Source of the DNA: SHZI01 sp964417725
GTDB lineage: Bacteria; Pseudomonadota; Gammaproteobacteria; Steroidobacterales; GCA-2729495
Length of the DNA stretch: 64,000 nucleotides
Assembly (NCBI GenBank): GCA_964417725.1
Contig: CAYQIV010000003.1
Span: forward strand, 62,001-126,000
Direction of reading: 5' to 3'
The position numbers were made by a program, and so were the translations under genes. Every line of letters starts with the position of its first letter. Positions within the stretch are counted from its first letter, which is position 1. Shown here piece after piece: positions 43,764 through 52,666 of the stretch. The notes beneath the pieces are model-generated. The model ran no database searches, was not told the DNA's origin, and saw only the letters and a program-made list of their open reading frames with translations.

Positions 43764-44960
43764 TCACGAGCCCGGGCGACCGACATCGCGCACGCAGAGT
43801 ACGCCCTTGATACCACGCAAACGGTCAACCAGTTCGTCGGTCACCTCGCCATCCAGATCGACGATGGTATACGCCAGATCGCCGCGCGACTTGTTGAGCA
43901 TGTCGGCGATGTTCAGCCCTGCATCACCGATGCATGACGAGATCTGACCGACCATGTTCGGCACGTTGGCATTGGCGATGGTGATGCGATGCGCATCGAG
44001 GCGCGGCATATCGGCTTCGGGGAAATTGACCGAATGCCTCACCGCCCCGTTTTCGAGATAGTTGCGCAGGTTATCAGCGACCATGACCGCGCAATTGACT
44101 TCAGCCTCGTGTGTCGACGCACCGAGGTGCGGCAGAGCGATGACTTTCGGACTGGCGAGCAACCGGCGGCTGGGGAAGTCGCAGACGTAACTTCCAAGGC
44201 GTCCGGCGGCAAGCGCTTCAAGCATCGCGCCCTCGTCGACGATCTCGCCGCGGGAGAAGTTCAGCACCACGCCCCGGGTGCCGGGCATCAGCTTGAGTCT
44301 GGCTTCATTGACCAGGCCGCGGGTCGCGTCGACCAACGGCACGTGCACGGTGATCATGTCGGCACGGCCGAACAACTCTTCCAGGCTGCGCGCCTGCTCG
44401 ACCGCCGCGGAGAGCTGCCAGGCCCGCTCGACAGTGATTTGCGGGTCGAACCCCACGACGCGCATGCCGAGTGCCTGCGCGGCGTTGGCAACCTGCACAC
44501 CGATCGCACCAAGGCCGATCACGCCCAGCGTGCGACCGGGCAACTCGAACCCCACGAATTGCTTCTTGCCGGCCTCGACCGCCTTGTCGAGTGCCGCACC
44601 CTCTTCCTGGCGATTGCGGGTGAAATCCCAGGCCTGACAAAGGTTGCGCGCGGCGAGCAGCATGCCGGCGACGACCAGTTCCTTGACCGCATTGGCATTG
44701 GCACCCGGCGCATTGAATACCGGGATGCCGAGTGCTGACAACGCTGCGACCGGAATGTTGTTGACTCCGGCACCGGCTCGCGCCACGGCCTGCAGCGAGA
44801 CAGGCAAGGCCATGTCGTGCATCTTGGCCGAACGCACCATGATCGCGTCAGGATGACCGATCTCCGAGGCCACCTCATAGCGATCGCGCGGCAGGCGCTG
44901 GAGGCCTTCCACGGAGATATTGTTGAGTGTCAGGACCTTGAACGTCGTCTTCTTGCTCAC
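43764..44960 (-). CDS. serA: D-3-phosphoglycerate dehydrogenase
   Basis: First step of serine synthesis. From GTG 44960 it is 398 residues. NAD Rossmann motif VIGLGAIGVQVANAAQ; catalytic arginine in LNFSRGEIVDE; catalytic histidine in ALPHLGASTHEAE; C-terminal ACT domain beginning HRITIANANVPNMVGQI (serine feedback). It is the short type, lacking the extra intervening domain. It is unusual that it sits between serC and pheA, where many gammaproteobacteria have serC next to pheA; this puts two successive serine enzymes together. Confidence 0.93.
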   Translation of the reverse strand: MSKKTTFKVLTLNNISVEGLQRLPRDRYEVASEIGHPDAIMVRSAKMHDMALPVSLQAVARAGAGVNNIPVAALSALGIPVFNAPGANANAVKELVVAGMLLAARNLCQAWDFTRNRQEEGAALDKAVEAGKKQFVGFELPGRTLGVIGLGAIGVQVANAAQALGMRVVGFDPQITVERAWQLSAAVEQARSLEELFGRADMITVHVPLVDATRGLVNEARLKLMPGTRGVVLNFSRGEIVDEGAMLEALAAGRLGSYVCDFPSRRLLASPKVIALPHLGASTHEAEVNCAVMVADNLRNYLENGAVRHSVNFPEADMPRLDAHRITIANANVPNMVGQISSCIGDAGLNIADMLNKSRGDLAYTIVDLDGEVTDELVDRLRGIKGVLCVRDVGRPGS

Positions 44961-44985
44961 GTGTTGAACCCCGGGCGCCACTGTA

Positions 44986-46068
44986 TCAGGCGTGCTGTTT
45001 CTCGAAATGGGCCATGAACTGGACGAGCGTGCGGACGCCCTCCTCGGTCATGGCATTGTAGATGCTGGCACGCATACCACCCACGGAACGGTGCCCCTTG
45101 AGGTTGGTCAGGCCCGTCTTCTCGGCTTCCACGAGAAAGGCCGCGTCGAGTTCCGGTCGTGCCAGCACGAAAGGGACGTTCATCCACGAGCGGTACGGCC
45201 GTGCGACCGGATTGCTGTAGAACGTCGAGGCATCGATGGCGTCGTAGAGCATCTGTGCCTTGCGCTGGTTGATCTCGGCCATACGTGCCAGCCCGCCATT
45301 ACGCTTCAGCCAGGCGAAGACCAGACCGGCAACGTACCAGGCGAAGGTCGGCGGCGTGTTGAGCATGGAGCCTTCGGCGGCATGGGCTGCATAGCGGAAG
45401 ATGTTGGGCATGTCCTTGCCAGCACGCTCGAGGAGATCGCGACGGACGATGACGATCACGAGCCCTGAGGGTCCGATGTTCTTCTGTGCGCCGGCATAGA
45501 TCAGGCCGAAGCGGGTCACGTCGACGGGCCGCGAGAGGATCGTCGAGGACATGTCGGCGACGAGCGGCACATCCCCGGTCGCCGGCGGTTCGTGGATCTC
45601 GACGCCGCCGATGGTTTCATTCGGCGTGTAGTGGAAATAGGCCGCACCGGCATCCAGCTGCCATGTGTCGCGCGCCGGGATATCGGTGTACGCGCTGGTC
45701 TTGCCATCGGCGACGATGTTGACCTCGCGCACCGTGCCGGCTTCCTTGGCCGCCTTCCTGGACCAGGTGCCAGTCAGCAGGTAGTCGACGGTCTGACCGG
45801 CGGCCGACAGGTTGAGCGGAACGAGGCCGAACTGCGCCGTTGCTCCACCCTGGAGGAACAGCACGGCGTAGTCGGCAGGGATGCCCATCAGTTCGCGGAG
45901 GTCGGCCTCGGCCTGCTCGGCAACCTTGATGAAGGCCTTGCTGCGGTGGGAAATCTCCATCACCGACATACCCGACGATTGCCAGTCGAGCATCTCCGCC
46001 TGTGCCTGCTGGAGAACCTCAAGCGGCAATGCCGCCGGCCCGGCGCTGAAATTGATGACCCTGGACAT
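44986..46068 (-). CDS. serC: Phosphoserine aminotransferase
   Basis: PLP enzyme converting 3-phosphohydroxypyruvate to phosphoserine; also serves PLP synthesis in relatives. The 360 residues start MSRVINFSAGPAALPLEVL, and show GMSVMEISHRS, LFLQGGATAQFGLVP, ADMSSTILSRPVD, the PLP lysine in YAGAQKNIGPSGL and NTPPTFAWYV. ATG 46068 has a purine-rich AGGTAGG upstream. It lies 55 bases after gyrA and 25 bases before serA. Confidence 0.95.
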   Translation of the reverse strand: MSRVINFSAGPAALPLEVLQQAQAEMLDWQSSGMSVMEISHRSKAFIKVAEQAEADLRELMGIPADYAVLFLQGGATAQFGLVPLNLSAAGQTVDYLLTGTWSRKAAKEAGTVREVNIVADGKTSAYTDIPARDTWQLDAGAAYFHYTPNETIGGVEIHEPPATGDVPLVADMSSTILSRPVDVTRFGLIYAGAQKNIGPSGLVIVIVRRDLLERAGKDMPNIFRYAAHAAEGSMLNTPPTFAWYVAGLVFAWLKRNGGLARMAEINQRKAQMLYDAIDASTFYSNPVARPYRSWMNVPFVLARPELDAAFLVEAEKTGLTNLKGHRSVGGMRASIYNAMTEEGVRTLVQFMAHFEKQHA

Positions 46069-46123
46069 AGGAAACCTACCTGGTTGGAACTGGGTTGAAT
46101 GGCATGCGGCGGGGCGCCACGAC

Positions 46124-48679
46124 TCAGCCGGCGTCCGCTTCTCCATCCTCGTCTTCGTCCGCGACGACCCGGTCGAGGCCGACCAGACGGTCCGCTTCAT
46201 CGAGCCGGATGAGACGGACGCCCTGGGTGTTGCGACCTTGCCGTGACACCTCGACCACAGGCGTGCGCACCAGCGTGCCCGACGAACTGATGAGCATGAT
46301 CTCATCCTCGTCACGAACCTGCACGGCACCGATCATTCGGCCATTGCGCTCACTGGTCTGGATGGCGATGACGCCCTGTCCGCCACGCTGCTGCGCAGGG
46401 AATTCCCCGGTCGCCGTGCGCTTGCCGTAGCCATTTTCGGTTGCCGTGAGCACCTCGCCTTCGGCAACGATGAGCAGCGCGATCACTTCATGCCCCTCCG
46501 GCAGGCGGATGCCCCGCACACCCGCAGCCGTGCGGCCCATCGGGCGGACATCGGCCTCATGGAAGCGGATTGCCTTGCCGGAACTGGCGAACAGCATGAT
46601 GTCGCATTCGCCGTCGGTGATGGCCACATCGACGAGCCGGTCGCCGGCGTGAAGCTCGACTGCGCGAATGCCGGTGGCGCGTGGCCGCGAGAACGCATCG
46701 AGCGGCGTCTTCTTTACCGTGCCGTGGCTGGTGGCCATGAACACATAGCTGGTGTCGGTGTACTGGCGAACCGGCAATATGGCGTTGATGCGCTCGTCGG
46801 CCTCCAGTGGCAGCAGGTTGACCATGGGCTTGCCGCGCGCGCCGTGGCCGGCCCGCGGCACCTCGTAAACCTTGAGCCAGTAGACCTTGCCATGACTGGT
46901 AAAGCACAACAGCGTGTCGTGACTGTTGGCAACAAAAAGCTTGTCGATGAAATCCTCTTCCTTGACCCGCGTCGCCGAGCGCCCGCGACCACCACGTCGC
47001 TGCACTTGATAGTCGCTGACACTCTGCGCCTTGGCATAGCCGCCGTGTGACAAGGTGACGACGACGTCTTCCTCCGGGATGAGGTCTTCGATGGCCAGCA
47101 TCTCGTGCGCCTGGACGATCTCCGTCCGGCGTGCGTCACCATACTGATCGCGCACCTCCCGAAGCTCGTCACGGATCACCGCCAGCAGGCGCTCGGGGTC
47201 GGCAAGGATCGCGGTGTACTCGCGGATCTTGCCGAGCAGATCCTGGTACTCGGCGATGATCTTGTCCTGCTCGAGGCCCGTGAGGCGCTGCAGGCGCAAC
47301 TCGAGAATGGCCTGCGCCTGCGCCACAGACAGCCGGTAGCCACCGGGTGTCAGGCCATAGGCCTCGCCACTGTCCGCCGGGCGGGTCGAGACATTGCCGG
47401 CACGCTCGAGCATCTGCACCACCTCACCTGGCGCCCAGTCACGCGAAGTCAGCGCCTGACGCGCCTCCGCAGGCGTGGGAGACGCCTTGATGACGGCGAT
47501 GACCGGGTCGATATTGGCCAGCGCCACCGTCTGGCCCTCGAGGATATGGGCCCGTTCGCGGGTCTTGCGCAGGTCGTGGATGGTGCGCCGCGTGACCACC
47601 TCGCGCCGGTGGCGAATGAAGGCCTCGAGCAACGAACGCAGGTCCATGAGGCGTGGCTGTCCGTCGGCCAACGCGACCATGTTGATGCCGAAGACACTCT
47701 CGAGCGGGGTCTGCTTGTAGAGGTTGTTGAGGACGACGTCCGCGCTCTCGCCACGGCGCAGTTCGATGACCACGCGCATGCCGTCCTTGTCGGACTCGTC
47801 ACGCAGCTCACTGATGCCCTCGATCTTGCGGTCCCGAACCAGTTCGGCAATCTTCTCGATGAGCCGCGCCTTGTTGACCTGGTAGGGCAACTCGGTGACG
47901 ACAATGGCCTCACGGCCGCGCGCGTCGATGGTCTCGACATGCGTCCGGGCACGGATATGCACCCGGCCGCGGCCGGTGGTATAGGCCTCGTATATACCCT
48001 GCGAGCCGTTGATGATGCCGGCGGTGGGAAAATCCGGTCCCGGGACCAACGCCATCAACGCGCCGATGCCGGCACCCGGATCGTCGATCAGCAGCAGCGT
48101 GGCATCGATGATTTCGGCAAGGTTGTGCGGCGGGATGTTCGTGGCCATGCCGACCGCAATGCCCGATGAGCCATTGACGAGCAGGTTCGGCACGCGGGTC
48201 GGCAGTACCGTGGGCTCGGTCTCTGATCCATCATAGTTGGGGGCGAAATCGACCGTTTCCCTGTCGATGTCCGCGAGCAGTTCCCCCGCCATGCGGGTCA
48301 TGCGCACTTCGGTGTAGCGCATCGCCGCGGGGGCATCGCCATCGACGGAGCCGAAGTTACCCTGACCATCGACCAGCAGGTAGCGCATGGAAAACGGCTG
48401 CGCCATGCGCACGATCGTGTCATAGACGGCCGTGTCACCGTGCGGGTGATACTTGCCGATGACGTCGCCAACCACGCGGGCCGACTTCTTGTAGGGCTTG
48501 TTGTGGTCGTTGCCGAGTTCGCGCATCGCATGCAGGACACGCCGGTGCACGGGCTTCAGTCCGTCGCGAACGTCGGGCAGGGCGCGGCCCACGATGACGC
48601 TCATGGCATAGTCCAGATAGGACTGCCGCATCTCGTCTTCGAGGTTGATCGGGAGGATTTCCCGGGCTACATCCGCCAT
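46124..48679 (-). CDS. gyrA: DNA gyrase subunit A
   Basis: Breakage-reunion subunit of gyrase. From ATG 48679 it is 851 residues. Winged-helix/tower region with catalytic Tyr122 in AAMRYTEVRM; the C-terminal half is a six-bladed beta-pinwheel with the GyrA-box QRRGGRGR (about 552-559) used for DNA wrapping, and an acidic tail. The quinolone-determining region reads HPHGDTAVYDTIV: residue 83 is Thr, as in wild-type P. aeruginosa, rather than Ser as in E. coli; Asp87 is kept. A start 13 codons upstream is also open. It heads the long minus-strand block down to galU. Confidence 0.96.
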   Translation of the reverse strand: MADVAREILPINLEDEMRQSYLDYAMSVIVGRALPDVRDGLKPVHRRVLHAMRELGNDHNKPYKKSARVVGDVIGKYHPHGDTAVYDTIVRMAQPFSMRYLLVDGQGNFGSVDGDAPAAMRYTEVRMTRMAGELLADIDRETVDFAPNYDGSETEPTVLPTRVPNLLVNGSSGIAVGMATNIPPHNLAEIIDATLLLIDDPGAGIGALMALVPGPDFPTAGIINGSQGIYEAYTTGRGRVHIRARTHVETIDARGREAIVVTELPYQVNKARLIEKIAELVRDRKIEGISELRDESDKDGMRVVIELRRGESADVVLNNLYKQTPLESVFGINMVALADGQPRLMDLRSLLEAFIRHRREVVTRRTIHDLRKTRERAHILEGQTVALANIDPVIAVIKASPTPAEARQALTSRDWAPGEVVQMLERAGNVSTRPADSGEAYGLTPGGYRLSVAQAQAILELRLQRLTGLEQDKIIAEYQDLLGKIREYTAILADPERLLAVIRDELREVRDQYGDARRTEIVQAHEMLAIEDLIPEEDVVVTLSHGGYAKAQSVSDYQVQRRGGRGRSATRVKEEDFIDKLFVANSHDTLLCFTSHGKVYWLKVYEVPRAGHGARGKPMVNLLPLEADERINAILPVRQYTDTSYVFMATSHGTVKKTPLDAFSRPRATGIRAVELHAGDRLVDVAITDGECDIMLFASSGKAIRFHEADVRPMGRTAAGVRGIRLPEGHEVIALLIVAEGEVLTATENGYGKRTATGEFPAQQRGGQGVIAIQTSERNGRMIGAVQVRDEDEIMLISSSGTLVRTPVVEVSRQGRNTQGVRLIRLDEADRLVGLDRVVADEDEDGEADAG

Positions 48680-49007
48680 CGGTATCGCAGAGTCTCCAAG
48701 GCCCAAGCGTCCTGACAAAGTCCCGGCAGACCCTGCTCCGTTACCCGCCGGAGCCGCCCCTGGACAGAATCATCGTCGCGGTGCTGCGCCCGAAACCGGA
48801 GCGCAATGAGGTGCGTATGCTAGCACGATTGCCCCGTCTGCCGGCACATCCAGACTGCCCCTGCCAGGGCCGGCGTGCGGTACGCCGGGACACGAAAAAG
48901 CAGCGGCCAACCGCGCGGCGAAATCGGGCATCATTCGCCTTGTGAGCAATTCCCGCCGCGTGCCTCGCCGCGGCCCCGCAGGCCACGACCCGAGCCGCGT
49001 AGAACAC
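48680..49007. other. Divergent intergenic region gyrA / ubiG
   Basis: A 328-base gap between divergent starts that must hold both promoters. I find no convincing -35/-10 pair, hairpin or small gene. The only local structure is a short GTGCTAGCAC-like dyad near 48820. An in-frame extension of ubiG to 48942 would shorten the gap, but that N-terminus looks non-homologous. Confidence 0.5.
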
Positions 49008-49727
49008 ATGGCGACGACCAACGAAAATCACAGCGATGCCGAAATCGCCCACTTTGGCCGCCTTGCCGGCCGGTGGTGGGATGCCGACGGCGACCTGCGC
49101 ACGCTTCATGACATCAACCCCGTGCGCAGCGCGCTGGTTGAAGGCTGGACGCAGCCGGCGGGGCGGCGACTGCTCGACGTCGGCTGCGGCGGTGGCCTGT
49201 TCAGCGAGGCAATGGCGCGCCTGGGTGCAGAGGTGACCGGCATCGACCTGTCGCCCGAAGCGCTCGCCGTGGCCCGCCTGCACCTCATTGAATCCGGCCT
49301 GCAGCCCATCACCTACCGCCAGGTCAGCAGCGCCGCACTGGCGGCCGAGCAGCCGGGGCACTACCAGATCGTCACCTGCATGGAACTCCTCGAGCACGTC
49401 CCCGATCCCGCCGCACTGGTCGGCGACTGCGCGCGGCTGGCATGCCCGGGGGGCAGCGTGGTGTTCTCGACGATCAACCGCACGGCAAAAGCCTTCGCCC
49501 TGGCCATCGTCGGCGCCGAATACCTGACCCGCCTGGTGCCACGCGGAACGCACCGCCACGAGCGCTTCATCCGGCCCGGGGAGCTGGATGGCTGGGCGCG
49601 GCACGCCGGCCTGCACCTCGTCGCACTGACCGGCCTGCGCTACGAACCGCTCGGTCGACGCTGTACCGCAGGCGTCGCCGCCGACGTCAACTACGTGGCT
49701 CACTTTCGTGTACCCGACCGATGCTGA
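49008..49727 (+). CDS. ubiG: Ubiquinone biosynthesis O-methyltransferase
   Basis: SAM-dependent enzyme carrying out both O-methylations in ubiquinone synthesis. From ATG 49008 it is 239 residues: AEIAHFGRLAGRWWD at the start, SAM motif I LLDVGCGGGLFSEAMARLG, then GIDLSPEALAVA and MELLEHVPDP. FSTINRT and a hydrophobic patch ALAIVGAEYLTRLVPRGTH, which contacts the membrane in E. coli UbiG, follow. An upstream in-frame start at 48942 exists. Its last seven bases overlap the next gene. Confidence 0.94.
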   Translation: MATTNENHSDAEIAHFGRLAGRWWDADGDLRTLHDINPVRSALVEGWTQPAGRRLLDVGCGGGLFSEAMARLGAEVTGIDLSPEALAVARLHLIESGLQPITYRQVSSAALAAEQPGHYQIVTCMELLEHVPDPAALVGDCARLACPGGSVVFSTINRTAKAFALAIVGAEYLTRLVPRGTHRHERFIRPGELDGWARHAGLHLVALTGLRYEPLGRRCTAGVAADVNYVAHFRVPDRC

Positions 49728-50380
49728 CGGCGCCCACAGCAGTGCTCTTCGACCTCGATGGCACGTTGCTCGACACCTCGCATGACATGGTTGCGGCGCT
49801 CAACGTCCTGTGCACTGAGGAATCCCGTCCCGTCGTCAGCCACAAGATGGCCCGCAACCACGTCTCGAACGGTGCCGCCGGCCTGCTGCGCCTGGTCTGG
49901 CCTGACTTCGATCCCGCACGCCACACTGGCATCCACCAGCGTTATCTGGAGCTCTATGCCGCCAACCTGTGCCGCGAAACCAGGCTTTTCCCCGACATTG
50001 AAAACCTGCTGGCACGGCTCGAGGCCACCGGCATACCGTGGGGCATCGTCACCAACAAGCCGGACTGGCTGACCCGCCCGTTGCTCGTCGAACTCGGCCT
50101 GCTGCCCCGCGCCGCGGTCGTCGTCAGCGGGGATTCGCTGCCCGAACGCAAGCCGCATCCACGGCCGGTGCGACATGCGCTGGAAATGGCCGGTGCAGCG
50201 CCCACCGGTGCGTTCTACATCGGAGATGCCCGCCGTGACATCGAGGCGGGCCGTGCCGCCGGCACGCTTACCGTGGCCGCGGCCTACGGTTACATCGAGC
50301 CGGGCCAGGACCCCCGCGAATGGGGCGCCGACCACCTCGTCCATGACCCTTCCGAACTGCTGCCACTGCTGTTGCCATGA
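49721..50380 (+). CDS. HAD phosphatase, MupP / phosphoglycolate phosphatase type
   Basis: A 219-residue HAD-IA phosphatase: VLFDLDGTLLDTSHDMV (nucleophile and acid/base aspartates), VTNKPDWLTRPLL (motif II region), SGDSLPERKPHPRPV (motif III lysine), YIGDARRDIEAGRAAG (motif IV). In Pseudomonas the gene in this exact setting, between ubiG and yciK, is mupP, which dephosphorylates N-acetylmuramate 6-phosphate in cell-wall recycling. Context therefore favours MupP over Gph; sequence alone does not decide. It overlaps ubiG by seven bases and the SDR gene by four. Confidence 0.85.
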   Translation: MLTAPTAVLFDLDGTLLDTSHDMVAALNVLCTEESRPVVSHKMARNHVSNGAAGLLRLVWPDFDPARHTGIHQRYLELYAANLCRETRLFPDIENLLARLEATGIPWGIVTNKPDWLTRPLLVELGLLPRAAVVVSGDSLPERKPHPRPVRHALEMAGAAPTGAFYIGDARRDIEAGRAAGTLTVAAAYGYIEPGQDPREWGADHLVHDPSELLPLLLP

Positions 50381-51150
50381 ACCAGAACACCGAAATCTCA
50401 CAAACCGCACGGGCCTATCGGCCTGCCCGGGACATCCTCCAGAACCGCGTAATCCTCGTCACTGGGGCCAGCAAGGGAATCGGCCGTGCGGCGGCGCTGG
50501 CGCTGGCGGCACACGGTGCGCGGGTGATCCTGCTCGGGCGCAAGCGCACCGCGCTCACGCAGACCTACGATGAAATCGTTGCGGCGGGAGGCGCCACGCC
50601 GGCGATTTCGATGTTCGACCTGACCCGGGCGCAGGGCCCCGAATACGTTGCACTTGCCGAACAGATCGGAGAAAACTTCGGCCGGCTCGACGGCCTGCTG
50701 CACAATGCCGGCATCCTCGGCCAGCGTTCACCGATCGAGCACTACGACATCAAGACCTGGCACGAGGTGATGCACGTCAATCTCAACGCACCGTTCATCC
50801 TCACACAGATGTTGTTCCCGCTGCTGCGCCAATCGCCGGACGCTTCGGTGGTGTTCACCAGCAGCGGTGTCGGCCGGCGGGGACGCGCCTACTGGGGCGC
50901 TTACGCCGTATCGAAATTCGGCATTGAGGGGCTGTCACAGGTACTGGCAGACGAAACGGCGACGCACACCGCGATCCGCGTCAACTGCATCAACCCCGGC
51001 CGCACCCGCACCGCCATGCGTACGGCGGCCTATCCCGGTGAGGACCCTGCCACCCTGCCCGAGCCGGCCGCGCTCATGGCGTCCTATCTTTTCCTGCTCG
51101 GCCCCGCGAGCCGGGGCGTGACGGGCGCTTCGCTCGACTGCCAGTCGTGA
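50377..51150 (+). CDS. yciK: YciK-family short-chain dehydrogenase
   Basis: A 257-residue SDR. Cofactor loop VTGASKGIGRAAALALAAHG, NAG motif LLHNAGILGQRSPIEH, and the catalytic Ser-Tyr-Lys in FTSSGVGRRGRAYWGAYAVSKFGIEGL. Residue patterns fit the YciK group found next to ubiG/mupP in many gammaproteobacteria; the substrate is not known to me. ATG overlaps the phosphatase stop. Its last 77 bases overlap the 3' end of the convergent rluB-type gene. Confidence 0.87.
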   Translation: MNQNTEISQTARAYRPARDILQNRVILVTGASKGIGRAAALALAAHGARVILLGRKRTALTQTYDEIVAAGGATPAISMFDLTRAQGPEYVALAEQIGENFGRLDGLLHNAGILGQRSPIEHYDIKTWHEVMHVNLNAPFILTQMLFPLLRQSPDASVVFTSSGVGRRGRAYWGAYAVSKFGIEGLSQVLADETATHTAIRVNCINPGRTRTAMRTAAYPGEDPATLPEPAALMASYLFLLGPASRGVTGASLDCQS

Positions 51151-51928
51151 ACTTTTTCCCGGGTGATGCCGCCGGCACCGGCGCCTCGATCCCGGCCAGG
51201 GCATAGAGCGCACGCGATTCGGCAGTTGACAGCTGCCGGTGACGGCCGGCGCGCAGTTCACGCGGTAGCCCCATCGGCCCATAGCGGACGCGGATCAGCC
51301 GACTGACTTCCATGCCCAGCGCCTCGAACAGGCGCCGCACGAGGCGATTGCGCCCCTCGTTGACCACCACCCGGTACCAGTGGTTTGCGCCCTCACCACC
51401 TGCGGAGGTGACATCGAGGCAGCGCGCCACGCCGTCCTCGAGCGAGACGCCCTCCAGCAGTTCCCTGCGCCTCGCCGCGTCCAGTTCGCCACGCACGCGC
51501 ACGGCGTACTCGCGCTCGACCTGTCGCGACGGGTGCATCAGCCCGTGGGCCAGCGCCCCATCAGTGGTCAACAACAGCAACCCGGAAGTGGCGATATCGA
51601 GTCGTCCGATACCGATCCAGCGCGCGCCCTCGAGTGGTGGCAGCGTGTCGAATACCGTCGGCCGTCCTTGCGGATCACTGCGCGTGCACAGCTCTCCTGC
51701 CGGCTTGTGGTAGAGGATCACACGCGGCCGGGCCGGGGCAGACCGGAGGCCGCGCACCGGCTTGCCATCGACGAGGATCTTCTCGCGCCCGGTGACCTTC
51801 TGTCCGCGTATCGCCGCCTGCCCGTCGACGCTGACGCGCCCGGCCGCGATCCACGACTCGATGGTTCGGCGCGAACCGAGGCCTGCATCCGCCAGCACCT
51901 TGTGCAGGCGCTCGGCGACGATTGCCAT
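51074..51928 (-). CDS. rluB: 23S rRNA pseudouridine synthase, RluB/RsuA family
   Basis: A 284-residue rRNA modification enzyme. N-terminal S4 RNA-binding domain (about 5-60, ERLHKVLADAGLGSRRTIESWI), then the catalytic domain with the aspartate in GIGRLDIATSGLLLLTTDG and the RLVRRLFEALGMEVSRLIRVRYGP segment. By family RluB makes pseudouridine 2605 of 23S rRNA. The C-terminal ~30 residues are a basic tail rich in K, R, S and G; its code is antisense to the end of the yciK-type gene (77-base convergent overlap). It follows scpB by three bases. Confidence 0.9.
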   Translation of the reverse strand: MAIVAERLHKVLADAGLGSRRTIESWIAAGRVSVDGQAAIRGQKVTGREKILVDGKPVRGLRSAPARPRVILYHKPAGELCTRSDPQGRPTVFDTLPPLEGARWIGIGRLDIATSGLLLLTTDGALAHGLMHPSRQVEREYAVRVRGELDAARRRELLEGVSLEDGVARCLDVTSAGGEGANHWYRVVVNEGRNRLVRRLFEALGMEVSRLIRVRYGPMGLPRELRAGRHRQLSTAESRALYALAGIEAPVPAASPGKKFTTGSRAKRPSRPGSRGRAGKDRTP

Positions 51929-51931
51929 GGA

Positions 51932-52666
51932 TCAATGCGCCTTGAGCGGGACGACGTTGGCGGTTCGGCCAGCGGGGGCCGCCGCGCCGGAACCGCCGGC
52001 TTCCGGTGACATGGATGATGACCCGACCTCGGCCACGGCGCACAATGCGCCGTCCTCGCCGCCAGCGGCATCAACCGCCTCATCCTCCGCAGCGATCGGC
52101 TCGCCGAGCGCCAGCTGTGCCGTCAACGACTCGGGATCCTTGAGTTCGGCAAGCGGCGGCAACTCATCGAGGCGGCGCAGGCCGAAGTAGTCGAGGAACT
52201 CGCGCGTCGTGCCGTACATGGCTGGCTTGCCCGGCACATCACGAAATCCGACGACGCGAATCCAGCCACGCTCCAGGAGCGTACGCATGATGTGGGTGGT
52301 GACGCCGACGCCGCGGATCTCCTCGACATCGCCGCGAGTCACCGGTTGCCGATAGGCGATGATCGCCAGCGTCTCCATGAGCGCGCGCGAATAGCGCGGG
52401 GCGCGCTCCTCCCACAACCCGCCGAGCCAGGCCGACATCGTGCTGCGGACCTGGATGCGCCAGCCGCTGGCGACTTCGACGAGCACGATGCCGCGCCTCT
52501 CGTAGTCGGCCTGCAGCAGCCCGAGGGCCTGGCGCAGGTCATCCCGCGAAGGCGGGTCCGTCTCGCCGAACAGCGCGCGCAATTCGTTGATGCCGAGCGG
52601 CCGTCCGGCGGCGAGCAGCGCCGCCTCGATGACGTTCTTGAGTTGTGTCACTTCCATCGCCGTCAC
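51932..52666 (-). CDS. scpB: Segregation and condensation protein B
   Basis: A 244-residue winged-helix protein, the kite-type dimer partner of ScpA in the SMC condensin complex. VIEAALLAAGRPLGINEL begins the first wing; SRALMETLAIIAYRQPVTRGDVEEIRGVG is the family signature; KPAMYGTTREFLDYFGL ends the second wing. An acidic, Ala/Gly-rich tail (about 170-244) is longer than usual. GTG 52666 abuts the scpA stop; ATG 52657 is an alternative start. Confidence 0.9.
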   Translation of the reverse strand: MTAMEVTQLKNVIEAALLAAGRPLGINELRALFGETDPPSRDDLRQALGLLQADYERRGIVLVEVASGWRIQVRSTMSAWLGGLWEERAPRYSRALMETLAIIAYRQPVTRGDVEEIRGVGVTTHIMRTLLERGWIRVVGFRDVPGKPAMYGTTREFLDYFGLRRLDELPPLAELKDPESLTAQLALGEPIAAEDEAVDAAGGEDGALCAVAEVGSSSMSPEAGGSGAAAPAGRTANVVPLKAH

